Shown: in pieces, positions 7,222 to 16,381 of the stretch
How the letters are laid out: every line of letters starts with the position of its first letter
Position numbering within the stretch: the first letter of the stretch is position 1
Source of the DNA: FEN-1297 sp964498065
GTDB taxonomy: Bacteria > Bacteroidota > Ignavibacteria > Ignavibacteriales > Ignavibacteriaceae
Assembly: GCA_964498065.1 (NCBI GenBank)
Contig: CAZCFZ010000032.1
Coordinates: 1-40,496, forward strand
Direction of reading: 5' to 3'
DNA length: 40,496 nt
Made by a program: the position numbers and the translations under genes
The notes under the pieces: model-generated
The model's database searches: none
What the model was told of the DNA's origin: nothing
Seen by the model: the letters and a program-made list of their open reading frames with translations, nothing else

Positions 7222-8550
7222 TTAACAAGCAATTAAGTCAACTGATTTTTTAATCTCTTTTAGTTCGCAGAGACATTTATCTCCATCAACTTCATTAATA
7301 ATTACGTTCGACATTTCATTTATAAGTTCCGAATTAAACGAATGGCTTACTCTTATATAATTTGAAGTGAATCCTTTTATCAGCCCATCATGATTTTCCG
7401 TTTCGAATAAGACTTCAACTTCTTTATTTATCATTTCGGTATAAAAGAAGTTTCTCTTTTTTTCACTCAAAATTCTAAGCATATTATTGCGTTTCTTCCG
7501 TTCAAAAATATCGACCGGACCGGGTAAATTAATAGCTTTTGTATCCGGCCTTTCGGAATATGTAAAAACATGGAGATAAGATACAGGCAGATCGCACAGA
7601 AAATTGTATGTTTTAAGGAAATCCTCTTCTGTTTCTCCCGGGAAACCAACGATTACATCCACACCGATTCCGGCATCGGGAATTCTTTTTTTAAGTTTGA
7701 AAATTAATTTTTCATAATCCTTAACCTTATATCTTCGCTGCATTAATTTAAGGATTTTCGGGCTTCCGCTCTGCAGCGGTATATGAAAATGTTTACACAA
7801 CTTATTACTCTGGGCGGTAAGTTCGATAATATTGTCAGACAATAAATTCGGTTCAATTGAACTGATTCTGATTCTAAAATCTCCGGGTATTTCGCTCATC
7901 TTTAAAAGAAGATGATATAAATCCGTATTAAAAGACTTCCCGTAATCTCCAACATTAACACCGGTTAATATTATCTCTTTATAGCCGGCCTCAATTAATT
8001 TTTTAAATTCTAAAATAACTTCATCGGGATTCATACTTCTGCTTGTCCCTCTGGCAAGAGGAATTGTACAGAAGGAACATTTATAATCACAACCGTCCTG
8101 GATTTTAAAATATGCCCTTGTCCTGGTGTCGGCACCTGTTGAATGAGCCGGTCCGAATTCATTTAATTGCTTTGTCGGAGAGACATAAGTACGGGCTAAT
8201 TCTTTTTTGTTAAAATCATTTATGTAGGAAAACAATTTTAATTTTTCATCACTTCCGAGAACAACGTCAACGCCTTCAATTCGTGCTATTTCTACCGGGC
8301 GAAGCTGGGCATAGCAGCCTGTAACAATTATAAATGCGTTAGGATTTTGCCTTAATGCTCTCCGGACAAGCTGCCTGCATTCTCTCTCTGCATTTTCCGT
8401 AACACTGCAAGTGTTAAAAACATAAATATCCGCTTTTTCTTTAATATCAATTATATCGAATCCTTTATTCAAAAATTGATTTCCAATAGTTGATGTTTCG
8501 GAAAAATTTAGCTTACAGCCTAAAGTATGTAATGCAACTTTATTATTCAT
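7222..8550 (-). CDS. mtaB: tRNA (N6-threonylcarbamoyladenosine37-C2) methylthiotransferase MtaB
   Basis: This enzyme adds a methylthio group to t6A37 in ANN-decoding tRNAs by radical SAM chemistry in the cytoplasm. The 442-residue length is normal. The N-terminal UPF0004 domain binds a second iron-sulfur cluster through Cys12 (LGCKLN), Cys48 (NTCSV) and Cys79 (TGCYAQ). The radical SAM motif is Cys154-x3-Cys158-x2-Cys161 (GCDYKCSFC). A TRAM-like region follows at about 370-440. The GCKLN signature separates MtaB from MiaB and RimO. It lies downstream of rpsA behind a strong terminator, so it probably has its own promoter. Confidence 0.93.
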   Translation of the reverse strand: MNNKVALHTLGCKLNFSETSTIGNQFLNKGFDIIDIKEKADIYVFNTCSVTENAERECRQLVRRALRQNPNAFIIVTGCYAQLRPVEIARIEGVDVVLGSDEKLKLFSYINDFNKKELARTYVSPTKQLNEFGPAHSTGADTRTRAYFKIQDGCDYKCSFCTIPLARGTSRSMNPDEVILEFKKLIEAGYKEIILTGVNVGDYGKSFNTDLYHLLLKMSEIPGDFRIRISSIEPNLLSDNIIELTAQSNKLCKHFHIPLQSGSPKILKLMQRRYKVKDYEKLIFKLKKRIPDAGIGVDVIVGFPGETEEDFLKTYNFLCDLPVSYLHVFTYSERPDTKAINLPGPVDIFERKKRNNMLRILSEKKRNFFYTEMINKEVEVLFETENHDGLIKGFTSNYIRVSHSFNSELINEMSNVIINEVDGDKCLCELKEIKKSVDLIAC

Positions 8551-8570
8551 TAAGGCAAATTTAAAAATTT

Positions 8571-8594
8571 AAGAGCGGGGAAGTCCCCGCTCTT
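8571..8594 (-). terminator. Strong intrinsic terminator of rpsA
   Basis: AAGAGCGGGGA (8571-8581) and TCCCCGCTCTT (8584-8594) form a perfect 11-bp GC-rich stem with a 2-nt spacer. On the minus strand it is followed by AAATTTTTAAATTT. It lies between the rpsA stop (8617) and the mtaB start (8550). Confidence 0.85.
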
Positions 8595-8616
8595 TATAAA
8601 TAAATTAACTTGAAAT

Positions 8617-10443
8617 TTATTTGTTTTTGTTTTCCGTTGATGCATGATGATTATCATCGGTAACTTCAAAAATCGGAAAATCGGTAGTATCAATTGCACC
8701 TGTATCGGCATTTTGAATTTCCTGAACGGAAACTCTGTCCAATTTATGCTTATCGAGATATGCTCTGATTTCATCTTCCGATTTTTCTTTAAGCACTAAA
8801 GTAACGCTTAATACGATCTTCTTATTTTCCTTATCGAATTCAATTACCTTTAACGGAACAACATCATCGATAGGGAAGTGATTAGCTATATTTTTAATTT
8901 TCGTTGTAGCTAATTGAGTAGCCGGAACAAAACCATCTACGTGTTCGGGAAGTTCGGCTATTAATCCTTTTTCGATTATTCTTACAACCTTGCCCTGTGT
9001 TTCCGTACCCACAGCATAAAGTTTTTCAAATTGATTCCAAGGATTTTCTTCTACCTGTTTATGTCCTAAAGAAATTTTCCTCTGTTCAACATCCACGCCT
9101 AATACAATAACATCTAATTTTTCGCCTTTTTTAACAACTTCACCGGGATGGCGTATTTTCTTTGTCCAGGAAAGATCGGAAATATGAACTAATCCGTCAA
9201 CCCCGGGTTCCAACTCAACAAAAACACCGAAGTTTGTTAAGTTCCTGGCAATTCCCGTATGCCTTGAACCTACAGGATATTTCTGCATCAAAGATTCCCA
9301 TGGATCCGGTTCGAGTTGTTTGATACCCAAAGAAATTTTCTTTTCATCTTTATCAAGGCTTAAAATAATAGCTTCAATTACCTGGCCCATAGCAACTACC
9401 TGGGATGGATGTTTAATGTGCTGTGTCCAGCTCATTTCCGAATTATGAATTAATCCTTCAATGCCTTTTTCAATTTCGATAAAAGCGCCGTAATCGGTAA
9501 GAGATACAACTCTTCCAGATACTTTGTCTCCGATTTTGTATTTTGTATCTATATCTTCCCAAGGATGAGGCAGAAGCTTTTTCAAGCTTAAGGATATTCT
9601 CTTCTTTTCTTCATCAAAATCCGTTACGACAACTTTAATAGTCTGATCAAGTTTAACTACTTCATTCGGATGATTTATCCTTCCCCAGCTTAAATCGGTA
9701 ATATGAATTAAGCCGTCAACGCCACCAAGATCAACGAACACTCCGAAATCGGTAATAGCTTTTACAGTGCCTTCAAGTATTTGTCCTTTTTCCAAACTGT
9801 TCAGTATTGCATATCTCTGATCTGCAATTTCCTCTTCAACCAGAACCTTATGAGAGACAACAACGTTCTCGGTCGGAATATTAACTTTAACAACTTTGAA
9901 ATCCATTGTCTGCCCGACAAATGCATCAAAATCCCGGATAGGACGTATATCTATTTGAGAACCAGGTAAAAAGGCTTCCATACCCAATAAATCAACTACC
10001 ATTCCGCCCTTAATTCTCTTTAAAATTTTTCCTTGAATTATCTCGCCTGTTTCATGAGCTTTAACAACTTTTTCCCAGATTCTTAAGAAGTCGGCTCTTT
10101 GTTTGCTAAGTACAAGATTACCTTCCTGATCTTCCACGCTTTCCAGCACAACTTCGACTTCTTTGCCGACTTTTATTTCCTCCGACTCATGAAATTCATT
10201 TTTCGGGATTGAACCTTCGGATTTGAATCCCACATCCAAGATTATATTATCACCCTGAATGCGAACTATTTTTCCTTTTATTAATTCACCTTCTTTTACA
10301 TCTTTAAAAGATTCGGTGTAAAGCTTTGCTAAGGTTAAGAATTCTTCTTGAGTGTACTCTTCATCATTAAAATGCTTCTTTGCCTTTTCATAGTCATCGG
10401 CTGTCAATATACTTTTCTTCGTATCTTTGATCTCTTCGGACAT
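8617..10443 (-). CDS. rpsA: 30S ribosomal protein S1
   Basis: S1 binds mRNA and brings it to the 30S subunit. The 608-residue protein has six S1/OB-fold repeats at about residues 50-120, 135-205, 220-290, 305-377, 392-464 and 479-550. Repeats 3-5 carry the clearest signatures (DFGVFVDLGGVDGLIH, DYGAFIEIEKGIEGLIH, NFGVFVELEPGVDGLVH). Acidic N- and C-terminal tails flank them. GGAGG 4 nt before the ATG fixes the start. It follows cmk on the same strand, an arrangement conserved widely in bacteria. A strong terminator follows. The leader (10444-10566) holds CTGC/GCAG pairings that could form a structure, perhaps for autoregulation, but this is weak. Confidence 0.97.
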   Translation of the reverse strand: MSEEIKDTKKSILTADDYEKAKKHFNDEEYTQEEFLTLAKLYTESFKDVKEGELIKGKIVRIQGDNIILDVGFKSEGSIPKNEFHESEEIKVGKEVEVVLESVEDQEGNLVLSKQRADFLRIWEKVVKAHETGEIIQGKILKRIKGGMVVDLLGMEAFLPGSQIDIRPIRDFDAFVGQTMDFKVVKVNIPTENVVVSHKVLVEEEIADQRYAILNSLEKGQILEGTVKAITDFGVFVDLGGVDGLIHITDLSWGRINHPNEVVKLDQTIKVVVTDFDEEKKRISLSLKKLLPHPWEDIDTKYKIGDKVSGRVVSLTDYGAFIEIEKGIEGLIHNSEMSWTQHIKHPSQVVAMGQVIEAIILSLDKDEKKISLGIKQLEPDPWESLMQKYPVGSRHTGIARNLTNFGVFVELEPGVDGLVHISDLSWTKKIRHPGEVVKKGEKLDVIVLGVDVEQRKISLGHKQVEENPWNQFEKLYAVGTETQGKVVRIIEKGLIAELPEHVDGFVPATQLATTKIKNIANHFPIDDVVPLKVIEFDKENKKIVLSVTLVLKEKSEDEIRAYLDKHKLDRVSVQEIQNADTGAIDTTDFPIFEVTDDNHHASTENKNK

Positions 10444-10566
10444 TAATCCTCCAATAAAAATAATTAATCTGCTGTTATCGCTTCGCCATCTTTAAGCAGT
10501 AACGCAGAAAGATTTATTTAACATATTTTAATTATTGATGGCCTAATTAAACTTTTCCGAAATTTT

Positions 10567-11265
10567 TTAATTGCTGATTTTTATTCCTTTTTTCTCGGCA
10601 ATAATTCTGATTTTATCCAGAATTATATCTACTTGTTCCTGTATTGTAACTTTTGAAGTATCGACAACTATTGCATCATCTGCTTTTGATAAAGGACTAA
10701 TTTCTCTTGTAGAGTCTATTTGATCGCGTTTTACAAGATTATTTTTAACATCATCAACCGAAACTTCAACTCCTTTTTCTTCGTATTCCTTTGCTCTTCT
10801 TTTGGCTCTCTGTTCTATTGTGGCAGTAAGAAAAATCTTAACGTCTGCATCTGGAAAAACAACTGTTCCGATGTCTCTGCCTTCCATTACAACTCCGCCG
10901 TCTTTCATTGCCATTTCTCTCTGCTGAGCTACTAAGGCTTCTCTAACTTCCTTGATTTTGCTTACTTCGCTTACTTTTGAATTTACCTCGGCAGTGCGGA
11001 TGTTATCTGTAATGTTTACTCCGTCGACACTAACCTGTGTAATACCGTTAAGGAATTTCAAATTAATTTTTGAAGTTTCGGCAATTTTAATTACGGCGTC
11101 AAAATTATTAAGAACATTATTTTGTATTGCTAAAAATGTAACAGCTCTATACATAGCTCCGGTGTCAATATATAAATAGCCCAACTTTTGAGCGACAAGC
11201 TTAGCAGAGGTACTTTTACCGGAACCTGCCGGACCGTCTATGGCGACTATTAATCTTTTTGACAT
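10567..11265 (-). CDS. cmk: Cytidylate kinase
   Basis: It phosphorylates CMP and dCMP to the diphosphates with ATP in the cytoplasm. The 232-residue length is normal for the long bacterial form. The P-loop GPAGSGKST spans residues 11-19. The nucleotide-binding DTGAMYRAVT segment, the GRDIGTVVFPDADVK region and the Arg-rich lid (EQRAKRRAKEY) are all present. No Shine-Dalgarno is evident. It sits between dnaX and rpsA on one strand, with gaps of 106 and 123 nt. The cmk-rpsA pairing is the common bacterial arrangement. Confidence 0.96.
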   Translation of the reverse strand: MSKRLIVAIDGPAGSGKSTSAKLVAQKLGYLYIDTGAMYRAVTFLAIQNNVLNNFDAVIKIAETSKINLKFLNGITQVSVDGVNITDNIRTAEVNSKVSEVSKIKEVREALVAQQREMAMKDGGVVMEGRDIGTVVFPDADVKIFLTATIEQRAKRRAKEYEEKGVEVSVDDVKNNLVKRDQIDSTREISPLSKADDAIVVDTSKVTIQEQVDIILDKIRIIAEKKGIKISN

Positions 11266-11371
11266 AGACTATAAAAATATGTAATATTTATCGAATTTTC
11301 AAAAAATTAGATGAGAATTTATCACATAAAGATTTGAATAAAAATAAGGTAAATAATGCTTAAATGAATGT

Positions 11372-13054
11372 TTATTTAACTTCTTCGCCGCCTAAATCAT
11401 TTATAATAGCATTAATATAAGGATCTCCGTCTGATTTCTGTTCCGGTATGTTATTATTGAGTTTAGTATCAATAATTTCTTGAGGATCAATTTTTGCCCT
11501 GTCTTTAATATGAAAAGTTAATTTTTTGCCGAAAAATTCAAGGCTTTTTTTTGCCAGATAATCCCGGTTACGGTTGATTATATCCTTTCCGTGTGAATCT
11601 TCACTGTAAATATTGATTTCATTCCCTTCAATATTTAAAAGTTTTGCACTTCTTATAAACGGACCGAACATTAATCCTTTTTCCGCATTAACCGATTCCA
11701 CAAAACCTGCCCATTTTTTAACAACATTATCTAATGAAAATTGAGGATTTTCAATATTTGATGTGTTTTTTAGAGTATTTAATGCTGAAGAATTATTAAA
11801 TGAAGGATGTTGAGAATTTTGTCTTGACGAATCATTTTCCGTATCTTTTTTTAAGGAATAATATGATTGGTTTTTATTGGCTGCCTGCATTACGTTTGGG
11901 TTTGTTGAACCTGAATTATTAGATCCGGTTTCTCCGATCTTATTTATCAGCTCGCTGATTGTGGATGATTGTTCTAAGCCGATGAGATGACTTAAAGAAA
12001 TTTCAATTTTTAATTTTTGATTTTGAGAGTAGCGCAATTCTTGCTGCGTCTTATTTAAAAAGTTTAGAAGCCTTAAAAGATCTCCTTCGGAAAATTTATC
12101 GATGTATTCCAGATAACGGGATTTGTAAATATCAGCCGATTCAACAAGATTGGAATTCTTAGTAAGGACAACCGTCATTATATTTCTGAAATGTTCAATC
12201 AAGCCGTCCATAAAGTCAATAAAGTTCCACCCGTTATCGTAAATTGAGTTGGAAACATCGAAAACAGCTTTGTAATTTTTATCTAAAATTGCATCGGAAA
12301 TTGTAAAATATATTTCATCATCTACAAGGTTTAACATTTTGGATACGGTTGAAGCTTCTATTTCGTTTCCGCAAAATGCAACTACCTGGTCGAAAAAGCT
12401 CTCGGCATCGCGCAGAGCCCCATCCGATTTTTTTGCGATTATAGTTAACGTTTTATCATCAATTTTTATTTTTTCACTTTCCGCAATTTTATTGAGTAAA
12501 GCTTTAATTGTATCAAGCTGAATCCTTCTGAAATCGAATCTCTGACATCTGGAAATTATGGTTAAAGGAACTTTATGTACGTCCGTTGTTGCAAAAATAA
12601 AAACCGTATGTGAAGGCGGTTCTTCAAGTGTTTTTAGGAATGCATTAAACGATTCCTTTGTAAGCATATGAACTTCATCGATGATGTAAATTTTATATTT
12701 ACCTTTTGTCGGAGCATATTTAACTGATTCGCGAAGAGTTCTTATTTCGTCTATTCCTCTGTTTGATGCGCCGTCAATTTCAATGATATCAAGGGATTGT
12801 GTGGATTGAATGGATTTACACATTTCGCATTCGTTACACGGTTCGTTATCCTGAGGATTTAAGCAATTTAATGCCTTTGCAAGAATTCTTGCCGTAGTTG
12901 TTTTCCCGACACCGCGGGGACCGGTAAACAGATAAGCGTGTGCAATGCGATTATTCTTTAATGCGTTTTTTAAGGTAGCGGTTATATGTTCCTGACCGAC
13001 AACTTCGCTGAATCTTTGAGGCCGCCATTTTCTTGCTGTTACTACAAATGCCAT
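11372..13054 (-). CDS. dnaX: DNA polymerase III gamma/tau subunit
   Basis: The ATPase subunit of the clamp loader. It is 560 residues long: AAA+ domain at about 1-180, lid and collar to about 360, then a low-complexity linker (390-450) and a short tau-like tail. Residues seen: Walker A GPRGVGKT (45-52), zinc-binding Cys64/73/76/79, Walker B IIDEVH (124-129) and the sensor Arg in SRC (168-170). I looked for a slippery A-run of the E. coli kind for the gamma form and did not see a convincing one, so only tau may be made. AAAGG precedes the ATG. It lies 40 nt after the GAF-domain gene. Confidence 0.95.
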   Translation of the reverse strand: MAFVVTARKWRPQRFSEVVGQEHITATLKNALKNNRIAHAYLFTGPRGVGKTTTARILAKALNCLNPQDNEPCNECEMCKSIQSTQSLDIIEIDGASNRGIDEIRTLRESVKYAPTKGKYKIYIIDEVHMLTKESFNAFLKTLEEPPSHTVFIFATTDVHKVPLTIISRCQRFDFRRIQLDTIKALLNKIAESEKIKIDDKTLTIIAKKSDGALRDAESFFDQVVAFCGNEIEASTVSKMLNLVDDEIYFTISDAILDKNYKAVFDVSNSIYDNGWNFIDFMDGLIEHFRNIMTVVLTKNSNLVESADIYKSRYLEYIDKFSEGDLLRLLNFLNKTQQELRYSQNQKLKIEISLSHLIGLEQSSTISELINKIGETGSNNSGSTNPNVMQAANKNQSYYSLKKDTENDSSRQNSQHPSFNNSSALNTLKNTSNIENPQFSLDNVVKKWAGFVESVNAEKGLMFGPFIRSAKLLNIEGNEINIYSEDSHGKDIINRNRDYLAKKSLEFFGKKLTFHIKDRAKIDPQEIIDTKLNNNIPEQKSDGDPYINAIINDLGGEEVK

Positions 13055-13094
13055 TTAAACCTTTATTTTTATTTTGATGATTACAAGAAAATAA

Positions 13095-13583
13095 TTATAA
13101 AATTTCTTTCATCAAATATGTGCAAATTTCTTCTAAATATTTTTTGTCTATTTTACCAAAAGAATCATATGAAACACTGTCTAAATCCAATACTCCGAAT
13201 AATCTGTTGCTTTTGATTAATGGAATAACTATTTCGGACTTTGAATCAGCGTCGCAGAAAATATGCCCCGGAAATTTATTTACATCCGGTACAATAATCG
13301 TTTCAAGTTTTTCAGCGGAAGTTCCGCAGACGCCTTTTCCTAAATCAATTCTTGTACAGGCCAACTTTCCTTGAAACGGCCCCAGGTATAATGTTTCACC
13401 GTCATATAAATAAAAACCTACCCAGCTGATTTTTTCGAATGTTTGTTTTAAGGCAGCCGTAAAATTCGAAAGATTCGAAAGCCAGTTTTCACTCTTATCT
13501 AATAAAGATTTTAATTGTTTGTTTAATAAGACGTATTGATTTTCAAGAGAAAGATTTTTGTCTATGGAAATAGTTTCAGCCAA
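13095..13583 (-). CDS. msrC: Free methionine-(R)-sulfoxide reductase (GAF fold)
   Basis: It reduces free Met-R-sulfoxide, a protection against oxidative damage. The 162-residue length and single GAF domain fit fRMsr. The three family cysteines are in place: Cys76 (LACTRI), Cys86 (GKGVCGTS) and Cys110 (GHIFCDADSKSEIV). The start is TTG at 13583, placed directly after the lon stop codon with no intervening base. An ATG is absent near the N-terminus and the protein aligns to family length from this TTG. It is almost certainly co-translated with lon, so protein quality control and oxidative repair share one transcript. Confidence 0.9.
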   Translation of the reverse strand: MAETISIDKNLSLENQYVLLNKQLKSLLDKSENWLSNLSNFTAALKQTFEKISWVGFYLYDGETLYLGPFQGKLACTRIDLGKGVCGTSAEKLETIIVPDVNKFPGHIFCDADSKSEIVIPLIKSNRLFGVLDLDSVSYDSFGKIDKKYLEEICTYLMKEIL

Positions 13584-16031
13584 TTATTTTGCTTTCTTTT
13601 TTGTTTTCTTCACCGGTTTATTCTTAGTACTGTTTAAAATTTTCAGATCTTTAAATAAATAAGGAATCGCATCCTCTATCTTTTCAATCGGAAAAATCTT
13701 TAATCCTTCTTTAACCGTATCCTGAATTTCTTTCAGATCAATCTCATTTTCTGCAGGAATCAAAATTGTCTTAATATCGTTACGTTTTGCCGCCAGAAGT
13801 TTTTCATTTAAACCTCCTATCGGCAGTACATTTCCTCTTAAAGTTATTTCCCCGGTCATTGCTACATCATTAGCAGCCGGTTTACCGCTGATTGCCGAAA
13901 GCAGCGCCATTGCCATTGTAATGCCTGCCGAAGGTCCGTCTTTCGGTATAGCTCCTTCGGGTAAATGAATATGTATTTCCTTGCCTTTGTAAAAATTCGG
14001 ATCCAAACATAACTCTTTTGCCCTGGAACGAATATAACTTAAAGCAGCTTGCGCCGATTCTTTCATTACATTACCCAACTGACCGGTTAGAGTTAATTTT
14101 TCAGAACCGTTCATTATCGTAACGTCAACATCAAGGATATCGCCGCCTACACTTGTCCATGCCAAACCTGTTACGCTTCCCACTCTATATCCCTGGTTAT
14201 GTTTATGAGTTCGGTATCGCGGAACTTTAAGATACTCTTCTACTTTTTCTTCATTTACTATAAATTTTCGTATGGATTTTTTCTTTCCATTAGAGGATTC
14301 TTTCAATACAATATCGCGTGCTAATTTTCTGCATACTGAAGCGAGTTCACGTTCAAGGTTCCTAACACCAGCTTCCCGGGTATACTCTGTAATTATTTTC
14401 TTTATTGCTTCATCGGTTATTGTAATATTTTTATTATTTAATCCGTGATTTGCCAGTTGTTTCGGTAGAATGTGCCTCTTAGCAATTTCAATTTTATCAT
14501 ATTCCAGGTAACCCGGCAATTCTATTATTTCCATTCTATCTTGAAGCGGCAGCGGAATATTATACCGAACATTTGCTGTAGTAATAAACATTACCTGAGA
14601 AAGATCGTAATCAACTTCCAAATAATGATCGTTAAAAGTATGGTTTTGTTCGGGATCTAAAACTTCAAGCATTGCCGAAGAAGGATCACCTCTGAAATCG
14701 GTGCTCATTTTATCTATTTCATCCAAAAGCATAACCGGATTTATTGTGCCGGCTTTTTTCATAGATTGAACTATTTTACCCGGCATCGAGCCGATGTAAG
14801 TTCTTCGATGTCCTCTGATTTCGGCCTCGTCACGCACGCCGCCTAAACTGATTCTAACAAAATTTCTTCCAAGTGCCCTTGCAATTGATTTTCCCAATGA
14901 TGTTTTACCGACTCCGGGAGGTCCGACAAAACATAGTATTTGACCTTTCATCTGCTTTACCAGATTGAGCACTGCAATATGTTCTATTATTCTTTCTTTC
15001 GGCTTTTCCAATCCGAAATGGTCTTCATCCAAAGTTCTTTGAACATGCGAGATATCGAGGTTATCTTTTGTCCTTTTTGACCAGGGAACATCAATCAGCC
15101 AATCCAGGTAATTCCTAATTACAGTTGATTCGGGAGACATCGGAGGAGTCTTTTTAAGCTTATTTAATTCTTCAAGAGCTTTTTCTTCGGCCTCCTTTGA
15201 CATTTTAGCCTTCTTAATCTGCTCTCTCATTTTCATAAACTCAGGTGTCGCATCATCTTCTTCTCCAAGTTCATCCTGAAGAATTTTTATTTGTTCCTGA
15301 ATTATGAATTTTCTCTGAGTTTTGGCGATGTTCTCTTGAACTTTATTGTCAATTTCTTTTTCAATCTTTAGAATGTCGATTTCTGAATTTAAGATTTTGA
15401 TAACTTCATAATATTGTTCTTTAATGGTGAATTTTTGTAAGATGCCTTGCTTCACTTCAATAAGCTGATTGATATTTGCCGCTACGTAAAATAGTTTTCT
15501 ATCCGGCTCTTCAATATTTTCAAAAGCCGTAACAGCTTCATTCGGTATGTTCCGGCTGATCTTAACATAGTCTTTGAACAGCTGAGTCATCTGCCGTGTT
15601 AATGCATTCATTTCATGATCATGTGTAACTTCAGGCACTATAACTTCGATTTTACCTTCAAAGAAATTCTTGTTATCGGTAAACTCCATAATCCTGCCCT
15701 GAAGAAGACCGTCAACCAGAATTTTCATTAAACCGTTGGGCAGCTTAAGAATTTGTACAATCTTTGCTATTGTTCCTTCTGCGTAAATATCTTCTTTTTT
15801 TGGATCTTCAATATTTGATCTTTTCTGGGTAGATAGAAAAATATATTTTGTTTCATCCGATGCATAATTTGCAGCTCTAATTGACTGTTCACGTCCCACT
15901 AAAACCGGAAAAATCATGTACGGAAAAATTACTATATCGCGTAATGGTAATATCGGAAGTTTTTCCGGAATATTGTCAACTATCGATGTTTCATCTTTAT
16001 CCTTAGTACTTAATTCGCTAAATTCTTTCAA
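13584..16031 (-). CDS. lon: ATP-dependent endopeptidase La (Lon)
   Basis: Cytoplasmic AAA+ protease that degrades damaged and regulatory proteins. It is 815 residues long, the usual LonA size. The N-terminal substrate-binding domain (about 24-230) precedes a helical segment and the ATPase, with Walker A GPPGVGKT (370-377) and Walker B LLDEID (435-440). The C-terminal protease has catalytic Ser701 (PKDGPSAGIT) and Lys744 (GGLNEKLLAAKR). The C-terminus is Lys-rich. The start is TTG with AAAGGAG 7 nt ahead; no in-frame ATG exists before residue 39. It heads the minus-strand block lon-msrC-dnaX-cmk-rpsA. No HrcA/CIRCE site was recognised upstream. Confidence 0.96.
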   Translation of the reverse strand: MKEFSELSTKDKDETSIVDNIPEKLPILPLRDIVIFPYMIFPVLVGREQSIRAANYASDETKYIFLSTQKRSNIEDPKKEDIYAEGTIAKIVQILKLPNGLMKILVDGLLQGRIMEFTDNKNFFEGKIEVIVPEVTHDHEMNALTRQMTQLFKDYVKISRNIPNEAVTAFENIEEPDRKLFYVAANINQLIEVKQGILQKFTIKEQYYEVIKILNSEIDILKIEKEIDNKVQENIAKTQRKFIIQEQIKILQDELGEEDDATPEFMKMREQIKKAKMSKEAEEKALEELNKLKKTPPMSPESTVIRNYLDWLIDVPWSKRTKDNLDISHVQRTLDEDHFGLEKPKERIIEHIAVLNLVKQMKGQILCFVGPPGVGKTSLGKSIARALGRNFVRISLGGVRDEAEIRGHRRTYIGSMPGKIVQSMKKAGTINPVMLLDEIDKMSTDFRGDPSSAMLEVLDPEQNHTFNDHYLEVDYDLSQVMFITTANVRYNIPLPLQDRMEIIELPGYLEYDKIEIAKRHILPKQLANHGLNNKNITITDEAIKKIITEYTREAGVRNLERELASVCRKLARDIVLKESSNGKKKSIRKFIVNEEKVEEYLKVPRYRTHKHNQGYRVGSVTGLAWTSVGGDILDVDVTIMNGSEKLTLTGQLGNVMKESAQAALSYIRSRAKELCLDPNFYKGKEIHIHLPEGAIPKDGPSAGITMAMALLSAISGKPAANDVAMTGEITLRGNVLPIGGLNEKLLAAKRNDIKTILIPAENEIDLKEIQDTVKEGLKIFPIEKIEDAIPYLFKDLKILNSTKNKPVKKTKKKAK

Positions 16032-16112
16032 GCGGAATCTCCTTTAATTTTCCAACGTAAATTGATTGTTAAATATACCAAAATTCGTTCCTGCTATCAA
16101 GGAATGAAAAAG

Positions 16113-16266
16113 TCAGTAGTGTCCTAGTTTGTTTCATCATTTTCGCTAAAGTATATCATGGCTAAGGGAGTCGAACCATAACATCCTTCAATTTCATTAA
16201 ATCCCTCGACTTCGCTCGGGAAGACAAGAAATAATTTTTAAGATTTAAGCAAATTAAGACAACAAC
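16113..16266. mobile_element. MITE-like small inverted-repeat element, copy B, in the lon/suhB divergent region
   Basis: A related copy of the element at 4918-5052, about 154 bp. The left end is GTAGTGTCCTAGTTTG and the right end GCAAATTAAGACAAC, its degenerate complement. The internal modules are ATGGCTAAGGGAGTCGAACCAT (16158-16179) and the CCCTCGACTTCGCTCGGGA hairpin (16203-16221). The two modules occur in the opposite order to copy A but each in the same orientation, so the modules may move independently. It occupies much of the 350-nt divergent promoter region (16032-16381). An open frame across it is antisense and not a gene. Confidence 0.55.
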
Positions 16267-16381
16267 AAAAAGTCCGATGGCGGCGCTTATACAATCATTT
16301 TGATCGATAACAAATAAAAATATTTTATAATTATCCTCTATGAATAATTTTTTATATTTGTACTCAAAATTAAGGAATATA

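Noticed and set aside
8550..8774. Minus-strand frame of 74 codons at the rpsA end
   Set aside because: It overlaps the rpsA C-terminus in another frame and runs through the rpsA terminator.
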